This document shows, one piece after another, positions 14,618 through 22,511 of a stretch of 36,274 nucleotides of DNA (positions within the stretch are counted from its first letter, which is position 1; the number at the start of each line of letters is the position of its first letter). The translations under genes and the position numbers were made by a program. This stretch comes from a virus, in the IMG/VR virus record IMGVR_UViG_3300037102_000108, positions 1-36,274 of that record; one strand, given 5' to 3'. The notes under the pieces were generated by a model. That model was not told the origin of the DNA, did not search any database, and saw only the letters and a list, made by a program, of their open reading frames with translations.

Positions 14618-16077
14618 TGGCCAACAAAAAGATTGCCGCCGTTCCGCCGCTGCCGCCCAAAGGCGAGATGATCTCGTCTACCAGCCTCTACATGCAGCAG
14701 ATCTCACTTTACCGCAATACGCTGGCCTTCGGCGGTACGCGCAACCCCACGTCGATCTGGGCCGCGATGACCTACAACCAGCCGGAGACTATGGCCTACT
14801 ACCGTGAGCTGGAAGACAAAGACGAGGATGTGGCCAACTGCCTGGATACGCTCAAGCTCTCGGTGCTCGAACGGGATCGCAGCGTGCTGCCCGCTCCGCG
14901 TGATGAATCATCTCTGGCCAAGGATGTAAAGGAGTTCGTCGAAACGCAGCTCGGCAAACTCGACTTCCACACTGTGCTGGATTGCGTTCTCGATGCTCCC
15001 GGCTACGGTTTCAGCGTACAGGAGATGATCTTCGACACCTCGGAGGGCCAGGCGGAGCTGGTGGACATCAGCGATTGCCCACAGGAGCTTTTTCTCTTCG
15101 GCAATCGCTTTTACCCGCAGGTGGGCAATCTGCAACTGCTCGCTAATCCCTGGGCCTCTCAAGGCGCAACGATGCCCGAGGAGAAGTTCCTGATCTTCAG
15201 CTATCGCAAGCGCAGCCGCAACCGCATGGGCCGCCCGCTGCTCAAGGCAGTCTTCTGGCCGAGCTGGTTTAAGCGCAACATCCAGCGGCTGTGGATGCAG
15301 TATGCGGAAAAGGGTCCGGGCACCGCCGTGGTGCATTACAACGATGCGGACAATGCGTCGGAGCGCCAGCAGGCGGTGGCTATTGCCGAGGCCATCAGAG
15401 ACAACACGGCCGTCGCCGTTCCCAAGGGCTTCGAGTATGACCAGGAACTGCTCAAGATAGCCCGGTCTCAAGACCCCAAGGTCTACGAAAACTTCTTTCA
15501 GGCAATGCAGTACTCCATCGCGCGCCGGGTCATGGGCGAGACGTTGACCAGCTTCGGCAACGAAGGCGGCGGCGGATCGAAGGCCCAGGGCCAGACCCAT
15601 GCCGACACGCTGGATAAGCGCAGCGTCGAGCTTTGCCGCAGTTTGCAATCGGTCATCAACGATCAGCTCGTCAAGCCGCTGGTGCTTTGGAACTTCGGGC
15701 CAACGGCGCCCATGCCGATCTGGCAATTCGATCTCGAAGAGGCTGAGGATCTCAATCTTGCCCTCACCGTGGACACCGGCCTGATGCGCATGGGCAAAAA
15801 GTTCAGTGTCGGCTACATCAGTGACCGTTACGACCGGCCGCTGACTACGACCGAAACGGAAGATCAGGAGCTAGTGCCGAACGCGGCCGCGCCGTCTGTG
15901 GCGCTCACCGACCGCTCCAGCGCCACCTTCGCCGAGCGCCAGGCCGAGGCAGCAATGCGCGAGGAGATGGAGCAATACGACAGGCTCTTTGCACAGTTGC
16001 AGGGCGACGCCAAGGGCATCTTTGCGCGCCGCGTGCGCGAGATTGTTGCGACGGCCATGCCACCGGGGGAGAAATAG
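14617..16077 (+). CDS. portal protein, DUF935 (Mu gp29-like)
   Basis: A 486-residue protein that forms the ring through which DNA enters and leaves the head. Typical DUF935 features are the early segment NPTSIWAAMTYNQPETM, a middle domain with FSYRKRSRNRMGRPLLKA (membrane-free, basic), and the C-terminal TLTSFGNEGGGGSKAQGQTH motif common in this family. The start at the ATG sharing its A with the terminase stop has AAGGGG eight bases before it. A longer reading would start inside the terminase gene. Confidence 0.9.
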   Translation: MANKKIAAVPPLPPKGEMISSTSLYMQQISLYRNTLAFGGTRNPTSIWAAMTYNQPETMAYYRELEDKDEDVANCLDTLKLSVLERDRSVLPAPRDESSLAKDVKEFVETQLGKLDFHTVLDCVLDAPGYGFSVQEMIFDTSEGQAELVDISDCPQELFLFGNRFYPQVGNLQLLANPWASQGATMPEEKFLIFSYRKRSRNRMGRPLLKAVFWPSWFKRNIQRLWMQYAEKGPGTAVVHYNDADNASERQQAVAIAEAIRDNTAVAVPKGFEYDQELLKIARSQDPKVYENFFQAMQYSIARRVMGETLTSFGNEGGGGSKAQGQTHADTLDKRSVELCRSLQSVINDQLVKPLVLWNFGPTAPMPIWQFDLEEAEDLNLALTVDTGLMRMGKKFSVGYISDRYDRPLTTTETEDQELVPNAAAPSVALTDRSSATFAERQAEAAMREEMEQYDRLFAQLQGDAKGIFARRVREIVATAMPPGEK

Positions 16078-16078
16078 C

Positions 16079-16906
16079 TTGGCACTCGGCTCAATCCATC
16101 TCGTGCGCTCAGAGCAGACAAAGCTCGGCGATCTTCTGGCTCACCACCTGGCCGCTGCGAATCTGCTGGGCAGGCTGCATATCGCCGGCGTCGGGCTAAA
16201 GAAGCTGCGCCGTCCCGTGCACCTGGCCACCAGCTCGCGGCTGAAGAACTTTGCGGACGACGACGCCCAGGGCGACACGCTCAACGTCGGTTTCAGCTTC
16301 GATGTGCCTCCGGAGGGCGCGGTCGAGTACCTGCGCAATCTGACGCCGGTCACGCGGGATCTCTTCGACGGGCTGAGCAGCCAATACAGAAACGATGCCT
16401 TCACGGTGGCTGGGGTCAGCGACCAGAGGCTGATCGCGAAGATCCGCGACGCGCTGGAAGAGACCATGGCCAAAGGCGGAACGCGCGACGATTTTCACAA
16501 GGCCGTAGACGAGCTGACCTCGGACGCCGGCGTCGAGGATCTCGCGGCCTTCGAGCTGGACACCGTCTTCCAAACCAACGCGGGCAAAGCCTACAGCGCG
16601 GGCAGGCTTGAGCAGATGAAAGAGCCGGGCATGATGGATGCGCTGCCCTACTGGCAATACTGGACGGTCGGCGATCTGCGCGTGAGGCCGGCGCACGCGT
16701 CGCTGGATGGTTTTTGCGCGCGGGCTATTGACCCAGTTTGGTTGAAGATTTATCCGCCCAGCGGCTTCAACTGCCGCTGCGCGGTCATCCCCGTGCTGCC
16801 CGAGGACGCGCCCGAGGGAAGCGATGAAGGCGGCATGGAAAGATTGCCCTTGCTGGCCCGGCTGGGAGTGCCCGAGCCTGGCTTCCACACGCTGTCTGGA
16901 GTGTAG
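16079..16906 (+). CDS. MuF-type minor head protein
   Basis: A 275-residue protein of the MuF family (PF04233), which associates with the portal and is needed for head assembly. The C-terminal domain shows H206, LDG 209-211, DPVW 218-221 and PPSGFNCRCAVIPV (226-239). The upstream helical part carries VFQTNAGKAYSAGR (163-176). The gene begins at a TTG directly after the portal stop, with GGGGGAG at good spacing; no suitable ATG exists. No toxin or enzyme domain follows the MuF part. A second, shorter MuF-like gene lies at 6923-7528. Confidence 0.88.
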   Translation: MALGSIHLVRSEQTKLGDLLAHHLAAANLLGRLHIAGVGLKKLRRPVHLATSSRLKNFADDDAQGDTLNVGFSFDVPPEGAVEYLRNLTPVTRDLFDGLSSQYRNDAFTVAGVSDQRLIAKIRDALEETMAKGGTRDDFHKAVDELTSDAGVEDLAAFELDTVFQTNAGKAYSAGRLEQMKEPGMMDALPYWQYWTVGDLRVRPAHASLDGFCARAIDPVWLKIYPPSGFNCRCAVIPVLPEDAPEGSDEGGMERLPLLARLGVPEPGFHTLSGV

Positions 16907-16909
16907 GTA

Positions 16910-16942
16910 TTCCAGATAGCACAACTGTTCCAGCTACCGCAC
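16910..16942 (+). promoter_or_regulatory. tandem motif upstream of the protease gene
   Basis: TTCCAGATAGCACAAC (16910) and TTCCAGCTACCGCAC (16928-16942) are spaced 18 bases. The second matches the motif before the lysis genes at 14 of 15 positions. In Mu, the late promoter PI lies just upstream of gene I, the protease, which is the same place. This is a candidate late-activator site. The stretch is otherwise a 68-base gap without a gene. Confidence 0.4.
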
Positions 16943-16974
16943 GGGCCGGCGTTACGGTCCGATAGGTTGGTTCC

Positions 16975-18300
16975 ATGGCGAAGACGAAGACTGTCGAAGG
17001 CATCGCGCTCACGGCGGACAAGTTCGCCTCGGCTGGCGATCCGGACAACACCGATACCTGGCATCTGCCGCTGGATACGCATAAGCACGTCAACTCCGCG
17101 CTGGATATGTACGCTCACACCGAGCTTGCCTCCAGCGAAAAGGCTCCTGCCGCGCGCAAAATCGTGGCCCGCGCCAAAGAAGAAGGCCTGGACACCACCG
17201 ACTTCGTGAAGAATCACCTCAGCCAGACGCACGGCGAAGCGCCGCGCCCTTGGATTGAGATCTTTCGCGCCGGCGATTATCGCGGCGCCAACAAAGGCCT
17301 CATCACCCGCGCCGATCTCGACCGCGTGGTGCGCAACTACGACCCCACTTACCACGAAGCGCCAGCTACGATCGGCCACCCTGCCGACGACAAGCCGGCT
17401 TATGGCTGGATTGAGAGCCTGGCCGTCGATGGCGACAAGCTGCTGGCGCGCGAAAAGCAGGTCGATCCCAAGTTTGACGAGGCGCGCAAGGCGGGGCGCT
17501 TCAAGAAGCGTTCGGCCGCGTTCTATTGTGACGCGGACGGCAACATCACCGGCCTGCGGCATGTCGCCTACCTGGGCGCGCAGCCGCCCGAAGTCAAGGG
17601 TTTGCAGGACCTTGCATTCAACGATCACGGATCGAAGTTCATCGAGGTGGACTTCGGGGAGGATGACGTAGTGGCAGACGCAACGAAAACCGTAGCCGAA
17701 CAGATCAAGGCCTACTTCGCCGAGTTGTTTAGCAGCTCCGCGCAACCGAAGACTTTCAGCGAAGACGATGCCAGGCGCATCGCTACCGACGCCGCAACCG
17801 CGACCGCTGCTCCGCTTCAGGCAAAAGTAACTGCGCTGGAGGCCGAGTTGAAAGCGCAGTCCACGAAGTTTGCGGAGCGTGAAACGGCCATCGCCGGCGG
17901 CGAAGTAAAGCAGCGCGCCACGGCGGCCATCACCAAGCTCAAGAGCGCAGGCAAGTGGACTCCAGCGTTCGAGAAGATGGGCCTCGGCCCGGTCTTCGAG
18001 GAGCTGGCCAAGTCCACCGCAACCGTCGAGTTCGGCGAGGGCGACGCGAAGAAGAATATCACCACGCTGGAAACGCTGGTGCTCTTCCTGGAGGGCCTGC
18101 CGAAGATTGTTTCCGGCGGCCGATTCGTGGAAGGCGCTCAGGCTGGACGCGGGCAGACCGCGAGCGGCGATCCGCTGACCAACGCGGCCAGGGCGCGCCA
18201 GAAGGAAAAGAAGATCAGCTTCAGCGAAGCGCTTTCGGAGGTCGCGGAAGAGCATCCCGAGTTGACGGTAGCCAGCGGCTCTTCGGCTGGCGCGGTCTAA
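16975..18300 (+). CDS. prohead protease fused to scaffold (Mu I/Z-like)
   Basis: A 441-residue protein. Residues 1-82 form an extra N-terminal domain (WHLPLDTHKHVNSALDMYAH). A domain with WIEIFRAGDYRG (93-104) and YDPTYHEAPATIGHPADDKP (122-141) follows. The segment KKRSAAFYCDADGNITGLRH (177-196) fits the I-type protease pattern, with S180 the candidate nucleophile. From about 230 a long coiled-coil, Lys/Ala/Glu-rich part is the scaffold. Such proteins shape the prohead and cut themselves and the capsid. In Mu the scaffold Z is made from the same gene by an internal start. Confidence 0.8.
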   Translation: MAKTKTVEGIALTADKFASAGDPDNTDTWHLPLDTHKHVNSALDMYAHTELASSEKAPAARKIVARAKEEGLDTTDFVKNHLSQTHGEAPRPWIEIFRAGDYRGANKGLITRADLDRVVRNYDPTYHEAPATIGHPADDKPAYGWIESLAVDGDKLLAREKQVDPKFDEARKAGRFKKRSAAFYCDADGNITGLRHVAYLGAQPPEVKGLQDLAFNDHGSKFIEVDFGEDDVVADATKTVAEQIKAYFAELFSSSAQPKTFSEDDARRIATDAATATAAPLQAKVTALEAELKAQSTKFAERETAIAGGEVKQRATAAITKLKSAGKWTPAFEKMGLGPVFEELAKSTATVEFGEGDAKKNITTLETLVLFLEGLPKIVSGGRFVEGAQAGRGQTASGDPLTNAARARQKEKKISFSEALSEVAEEHPELTVASGSSAGAV

Positions 18301-18384
18301 CGAGATACACCAGCGGGCCGGAAAAATCGAAAGCAAGACCGGCCCCGCAACCTCTGAAATTCACAGGCCCAAGGAGGGCAAGTC

Positions 18385-18801
18385 ATGACGAACATCAACA
18401 CTGAAACCAAGGGTCCGAAGGGCGTACAGATCAAGGAAAGCCTGATCCCCGGCGGCTCGTCCGGCTTTACCCGCGGCCTCGCCGTTGTCTATGGCACGGA
18501 TGTCTATCATGCCGCCGTGGCCAGCGTGGCCAACTCGCCTTGCATCGGCATCATCGAGGAAGATGCGATCTCTACCACCGAAGCGATCTCTGTGATCGAG
18601 CACGGCCAAACGGTGGGCCAGGTTGGCGCAGCTATTCCGTCCGCGCCGCTAGCGCTCACCAACAACGCCGCCGGCCAGCTTGTGCCGGCGTCCGCAGGAC
18701 AACCGGTGGTGGCTATTGCGCTTGAGACCACGCCGAACGCGGGAGATTACATCTGCGTTTTCGTGCCGGGGCTCTTCGGCCTGGTAGCGGCAATCGCCTA
18801 A
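18385..18801 (+). CDS. head decoration protein
   Basis: A 138-residue protein of beta type, with many Gly, Val and Ala residues (GQTVGQVGAAIPSAPLAL) and the common motif of capsid-stabilising proteins near the end (AIALETTPNAGDYICVFV). It lies between the protease/scaffold and the major capsid, as decoration proteins do in Mu-like and other phages (DUF2190-like). AAGGAGG precedes the ATG at ideal spacing. It is followed by a 13-base perfect stem-loop. Confidence 0.7.
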   Translation: MTNINTETKGPKGVQIKESLIPGGSSGFTRGLAVVYGTDVYHAAVASVANSPCIGIIEEDAISTTEAISVIEHGQTVGQVGAAIPSAPLALTNNAAGQLVPASAGQPVVAIALETTPNAGDYICVFVPGLFGLVAAIA

Positions 18802-18807
18802 CTTTTT

Positions 18808-18844
18808 CCGCCAGGCGCTTAGTGATGAGCCAAGCGCCTGGCGG
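18808..18844 (+). other. perfect 13-base stem-loop before the major capsid gene
   Basis: CCGCCAGGCGCTT pairs perfectly with AAGCGCCTGGCGG around an 11-base loop. A T-run precedes rather than follows it, so it is not an intrinsic terminator for the rightward transcript. It may protect or punctuate the capsid message. Confidence 0.75.
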
Positions 18845-18890
18845 CGCACTGAAACGGAAATCGACCCGCGCAAGCGGCAGGAGGATGTAA

Positions 18891-19946
18891 ATGGGCGGCT
18901 ATGTTGGAACGATGCCGGCTGGGGCTCTGAATGTGGCGTTGTCGAACTTCGCCAAGGAGTTCCGCAACAATGCCTTCGTTGGCGAAACCTTTGCCCCGCG
19001 CGTGCCTGTGGCGCGGCAGTCTTTCCAGTACGTCGTGTGGAATCGCGACGACTTCAAGCTGCCGGGGACCACGCTCCGCGCCCCAGGCGACGAGCCGCAA
19101 TCTGTGCGGCGCAGCTATTCGACCGCGCCGTACATGGCGCAGAGCCACGCGCTCCAGGGCGATGTGCCCTTCGAGAGTGAGAGCTACGGCCTCGGCCTGG
19201 GCTTCTCCACGCGTAAGCAGCTCACCCAGCAGCTCATCAAGCAAATCAATCTCGACCGCGAAGTCGCGATTGCCAGGCTGCTGCTGAGCGAGACCAACTT
19301 CCCCAACTACACCGACCTCAGCGCCGGGACCAACAACCAATGGGACAAGTACCCGTCGGTCCCCGATGTGGGCACTGATGGCTCGCATCCTATCGTGCAG
19401 GTCGAGGCGCTCAAGGCAATTCTGCGCCAGGCTGGCATCCAGGATGCGGACATGAGCCTACTGCTCAGCGATCCAGTTGTGGTCGCGCTGCAGAACCATC
19501 CGGACATCATCAACCGCTTCAAGTACACCGTGGCCGGCTCGATCTCCCTCGATCAGCTCTCGTCGGTCTTCCGCGTGAAGTGCATCCAGGGGAGCGCCAT
19601 CCTGCTCAACCGGCAGAACGTTGCCTCGTGGGTGTGGGGCAGCAACGCCTTCCTCGGCTACGCGCAAGCCGCGCCCACGCAAGACGATGTTTCCTGCGCC
19701 AAGACTTTCGTCTGGACCGGTGGAACGGACGGCAACGGCGCTACGATTGCCGCGCCTCCCTCGACCGTGGACGGTTACGGCGTTCTCGAATGGATCGATC
19801 CGCACCTGGCCAAGAAGAAGTATTGGCAGAGCGTGGATTGGTACTACGACCTGCGCGCCACCGCGCAGGAGACGGGTATCCCCATTCTCAACGCGCTGAG
19901 CATCGCTCCCACCATGGGCACGATCCCCGGCGACATCGAGGGCTAA
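18891..19946 (+). CDS. major capsid protein
   Basis: A 351-residue protein following the decoration protein, with the composition of a HK97-fold capsid. It has an N-terminal helix region (ALNVALSNFAKEFRNNAFVG), a long E-loop-like part with RQSFQYVVWNRDDF, and a P-domain region with GLGLGFSTRKQLTQQLIKQI. The motif ending WQSVDWYYDLRATAQETG is near the C terminus. AGGAGG precedes the ATG. It is flanked by strong stem-loops on both sides. I have not matched it to a named capsid subfamily, so the call rests on position, length and composition. Confidence 0.8.
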   Translation: MGGYVGTMPAGALNVALSNFAKEFRNNAFVGETFAPRVPVARQSFQYVVWNRDDFKLPGTTLRAPGDEPQSVRRSYSTAPYMAQSHALQGDVPFESESYGLGLGFSTRKQLTQQLIKQINLDREVAIARLLLSETNFPNYTDLSAGTNNQWDKYPSVPDVGTDGSHPIVQVEALKAILRQAGIQDADMSLLLSDPVVVALQNHPDIINRFKYTVAGSISLDQLSSVFRVKCIQGSAILLNRQNVASWVWGSNAFLGYAQAAPTQDDVSCAKTFVWTGGTDGNGATIAAPPSTVDGYGVLEWIDPHLAKKKYWQSVDWYYDLRATAQETGIPILNALSIAPTMGTIPGDIEG

Positions 19947-19953
19947 ACCATAT

Positions 19954-19983
19954 CAACGGGGAGGAGGAAACTCCTCCCCGTTG
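19954..19983 (+). other. perfect 13-base stem-loop after the major capsid gene
   Basis: CAACGGGGAGGAG pairs perfectly with CTCCTCCCCGTTG around a GAAA loop, starting eight bases after the capsid stop. No T-tract follows (AGGTGAACG), so it is a weak terminator at most. A GNRA-type loop on a long stem is typical of stable transcript ends or processing barriers. Confidence 0.8.
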
Positions 19984-20001
19984 AGGTGAACGAACGATCC
20001 C

Positions 20002-20024
20002 GGCCGCGGTCTTTAATCCGCGCC
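20002..20024 (+). repeat. leader repeat, copy 1
   Basis: GGCCGCGGTCTTTAAT recurs at 20305-20320 with one mismatch (T/C). Here it forms an imperfect hairpin with CCGCGCC. It lies 29 bases upstream of the small acidic protein gene. Confidence 0.6.
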
Positions 20025-20052
20025 CGGAAAACACCCCGAAGGAGGGTCAACG

Positions 20053-20283
20053 ATGACAGACAGCTCTCACACCGAGCAGACAACGGAAGTCCACGCCGAC
20101 GCGAAGCCTACGACGGACACGAAGACCACAGAGACTCACGACACATCGACGCGGGACGTCGAGAAGCCGAACCCGGAAGCGCCCAACGCGGCCAAGCCCG
20201 CGCCGTCCGATGTTGGGAAGTCTCACGAAGCCGAGGTCAAGACGGACACCCAAACCAAAACCGAAACCAAAACCGGAGCCTGA
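20053..20283 (+). CDS. small hydrophilic low-complexity protein, unknown
   Basis: A 76-residue protein made largely of T, K, E, D and P (TKTTETHDTSTRDVEKPNPE). It has no hydrophobic core and is probably disordered. GAAGGAGG precedes the ATG. It sits directly after the major capsid gene, where some phages encode short linker or decoration peptides. No family is recognised. Confidence 0.5.
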   Translation: MTDSSHTEQTTEVHADAKPTTDTKTTETHDTSTRDVEKPNPEAPNAAKPAPSDVGKSHEAEVKTDTQTKTETKTGA

Positions 20284-20304
20284 GCCGCCCCCAGGAATCG
20301 CATC

Positions 20305-20330
20305 GGCCGCGGTCTTCAATGGCCGCGGCC
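20305..20330 (+). repeat. leader repeat, copy 2, with perfect stem
   Basis: GGCCGCGG and CCGCGGCC form a perfect eight-base stem around a ten-base loop. The left arm and loop repeat the leader at 20002. It lies 24 bases before the GTG of the next small gene, so the leader has been duplicated along with a gene start. Confidence 0.65.
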
Positions 20331-20354
20331 AACGCAAATCAAGAGGAGAACAAA

Positions 20355-20561
20355 GTGGCGAAGCACGAGCCGGAAAACAAGTCCAACGCGGCGAAGCCTG
20401 AAGCGGCCAAGCCCAAGGCAACGAAACCTTATAAGGTGCTGGCCAGCGTGCTGTTTGGCCACCGCATCGTGACCGTGGGATCTATCGTTCGTCTCACCGA
20501 AACCGAGGCCGCAACGCTGCTGGCTCGCGGAGTCGTCGAGGCGGATACAGAAGGCAAGTAA
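20355..20561 (+). CDS. small protein with basic tail and compact C-terminal domain
   Basis: A 68-residue protein starting at GTG, preceded by AGAGGAG at seven bases; an upstream ATG at 20319 has no ribosome site. Residues 1-27 are Lys/Ala/Pro-rich (KPEAAKPKATKPYKVL). Residues 28-65 are a compact domain (GHRIVTVGSIVRLTETEAAT LLARGVVE). That pattern, with a polarity switch and G-V-V-E end, is common in short phage head-associated proteins. The exact family is uncertain. Confidence 0.6.
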   Translation: MAKHEPENKSNAAKPEAAKPKATKPYKVLASVLFGHRIVTVGSIVRLTETEAATLLARGVVEADTEGK

Positions 20562-20573
20562 CTCCGGAGCTGC

Positions 20574-21017
20574 ATGGCCTACGCGACCCAAGCCGATCTG
20601 ATCCCTCTTCGCATGACGACGAAGGACCTGACTGAGCTGACCGACGATGACAACACTGGTGAAATCAACACCACGACGGTCACGGCGGCGCTCGAAGAGG
20701 CTTCAGGTCGCGTAGAGAGCTACTGCCGGATGCGCTATGTCACTCCGCTGCAGCAGTCGGACGATGTGAAGGCGCTGACCCTGGACATTGCGGTCTATCT
20801 GCTTTTTTCCAGGCGGCGCGAGACCACGATCGGCGAGACGGTGCAGCAGCGCTTTGACCAGGCGATCAGCTTTCTCAAGGACATTGCCGCGGCCAAGGCT
20901 TCGCTCGATCAACCCTCCACGGCTCTCCAGCCGCAGGTTTCGCTGGGGGGTCCGACGATCTCAAAGAAAGATCACCATCTCCACTTTAGCGACAAGAACA
21001 TCGAAGGTTTCGTATGA
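20574..21017 (+). CDS. head-completion protein, DUF1320 (Mu gp36-like)
   Basis: A 147-residue protein starting MAYATQADLIPLRMTTKDL and containing ALEEASGRVESYCRMRYVTPL (about 44-64), both characteristic of DUF1320. In Mu and relatives it follows the capsid gene and serves at the head-tail connection. CGGAG precedes the ATG. It overlaps the gpG-like gene by ATGA. Confidence 0.85.
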   Translation: MAYATQADLIPLRMTTKDLTELTDDDNTGEINTTTVTAALEEASGRVESYCRMRYVTPLQQSDDVKALTLDIAVYLLFSRRRETTIGETVQQRFDQAISFLKDIAAAKASLDQPSTALQPQVSLGGPTISKKDHHLHFSDKNIEGFV

Positions 21018-21664
21018 GCGCGGAAGTCATCCAGGTCGATGATGCCAACGTGAAAGTCGCGTTGGGTAAGTTCCGCCTCTCGCTCCAAGCGAAGGGTGAG
21101 CTGATGCAGCAGATCGGCATGTCTATGCTGGTGAGCATCCGGCGCACCTTCCGCGAGCAGGGTTCTCCGGCCAATTCCTGGATGCCCCTGGCGCCTTCGA
21201 CCATCAAAAGCGACCCTAAAAGATACGGCTCCGGTCACAAGCTGCTCATCATGACAGGAACGCTTTTGAACTCGATAGGGATCGCGCAGACTTCTCCGGA
21301 CCAGGTGATTCTCTCAACGAACGTGAAATATGCGGCCGTGCATCAGTTCGGCTCGCGCGATCGCGGCTCGGTTGGCATCGGCCCGCGCACTTCAAAACAA
21401 GATGCCGCCACGGTCAACGTGAAAGAGCACAGCTACGCGCGGCTCTCCGCGGCGCTCGGCAAAGGCAAACTCGGCAATCGCTCGCTGAATATCCGTGGCC
21501 CGCGCAACCAGGTGAAGATCCACGTCCCCGGCCATACACGCCACCAGAACATCCCCGCGCGGCCCTACCTGGTCTTTCGTCCCGAAGATCCTCAGCGCAT
21601 CCAGAGCCTGGTCAACGGTTACATCCGGCGGGCGCGGTCCGCTGCCGGCCTGGGAGGCCAGTGA
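21014..21664 (+). CDS. virion morphogenesis protein (Mu gpG-like)
   Basis: A 216-residue protein of the phage virion morphogenesis family (PF05069). It has the early segment MLVSIRRTFREQGSPANSW, then LLIMTGTLLNSIGI (about 75-88) and VKYAAVHQFGSR (about 104-115), followed by an insert and the final RPYLVFRPEDPQRI. In Mu, gpG is part of head-tail joining and tail completion. The ATG overlaps the upstream stop. The C-terminal 60 residues carry an expanded basic region relative to the shortest family members. Confidence 0.85.
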   Translation: MSAEVIQVDDANVKVALGKFRLSLQAKGELMQQIGMSMLVSIRRTFREQGSPANSWMPLAPSTIKSDPKRYGSGHKLLIMTGTLLNSIGIAQTSPDQVILSTNVKYAAVHQFGSRDRGSVGIGPRTSKQDAATVNVKEHSYARLSAALGKGKLGNRSLNIRGPRNQVKIHVPGHTRHQNIPARPYLVFRPEDPQRIQSLVNGYIRRARSAAGLGGQ

Positions 21665-22182
21665 TGGGCGCTCCCTCGCAATTTCGCATCGATTACGTCG
21701 AGGCTGCTCTGATCGCGCTGCTCAAGAGCGCGATGCCCGCGGCTTATGGCACCGTCGATGCTCCCGTGTCGGTCGATGTGAATCCGGTCAACAGCAAGGA
21801 TTTCAACGACCAGGGCCAGCTCGCGCTCAAGCCGCCGTCGCTGCGCATCCAGTTCAGCGATTCCGATTACAGCAACCTGCGCGATAACCAGCGGCTTACC
21901 TACCAAGCGGGGCTGCTCTTCGACGTGCTCTGCTTTGAATCCAGCCTCCGCTCTAAAGCCGACGAACGCCTGCAAATTCTGGGCCTGGTCGCGGTTGCGC
22001 TCAATCAGCTCGCCGGCGCGCGCCTGGCTCTGGCCGATGGCACCAGGTCGATGCCTCTGGAGATCAAGCGCGTTTCTCTTGTGATTCCCGACGATGGCGG
22101 TCCGGTAGATCAGCTCTTCGCCATCACCGTGCTTATCAGCGGCATCGCGCAATTCGACGGCCCTAACGGAGGAACAGTATGA
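21664..22182 (+). CDS. gp37-like tail-terminator-type protein (DUF1834-like)
   Basis: A 172-residue protein in the slot of Mu gp37, directly after the gpG-like gene. The pattern fits tail terminators: an N-terminal helix (VEAALIALLKSAMPA), a beta region with LRIQFSDSDYSN and a long helix (ERLQILGLVAVALNQLAG). The start is taken at the ATG sharing its A with the upstream stop; a GTG one codon earlier is possible. It overlaps the next gene by ATGA. Confidence 0.7.
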   Translation: MGAPSQFRIDYVEAALIALLKSAMPAAYGTVDAPVSVDVNPVNSKDFNDQGQLALKPPSLRIQFSDSDYSNLRDNQRLTYQAGLLFDVLCFESSLRSKADERLQILGLVAVALNQLAGARLALADGTRSMPLEIKRVSLVIPDDGGPVDQLFAITVLISGIAQFDGPNGGTV

Positions 22183-22511
22183 ACCCTTCTGACTTTGTTC
22201 AAGTGCAGTTGTCTCCGGCGGGTATCGCCCTTTCAGAAAGCACCTCAGTGCGCATCAGCAACGCGCACTTTAACTACTGTTTCACGCCTGGGCAGCCGGT
22301 GAAGGTGCTCAGCAGCGAGTGGCGGCGCACACTCTCTCTTAAAACCTATCAGGGATCTCAAATTCTGGCCCTGGCTCCGGTCGCGGATCCAGCGGCTCCC
22401 CAGAAGCCCACTCCCGCGCCGGGACGTTTCATCTCTCCCGCTGCAAGCCACACCGATGCGCCACAGCCTACGGCCGTGAAGGCCGCTGAATCTCAAGTCG
22501 AGGTGAAGTAA
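22179..22511 (+). CDS. small tail-region protein with Pro-rich tail, unknown
   Basis: A 110-residue protein. Residues 1-68 form a compact domain (NYCFTPGQPVKVLSSEWRRT), and the remaining 40 residues are Pro/Ala-rich and probably flexible. In position it matches Mu gp38, a short protein before the tail tube. I recognise no diagnostic residues. It ends TAATG into the tail-tube gene, with the SD GAGGTGA inside its last codons. Confidence 0.6.
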   Translation: MNPSDFVQVQLSPAGIALSESTSVRISNAHFNYCFTPGQPVKVLSSEWRRTLSLKTYQGSQILALAPVADPAAPQKPTPAPGRFISPAASHTDAPQPTAVKAAESQVEVK

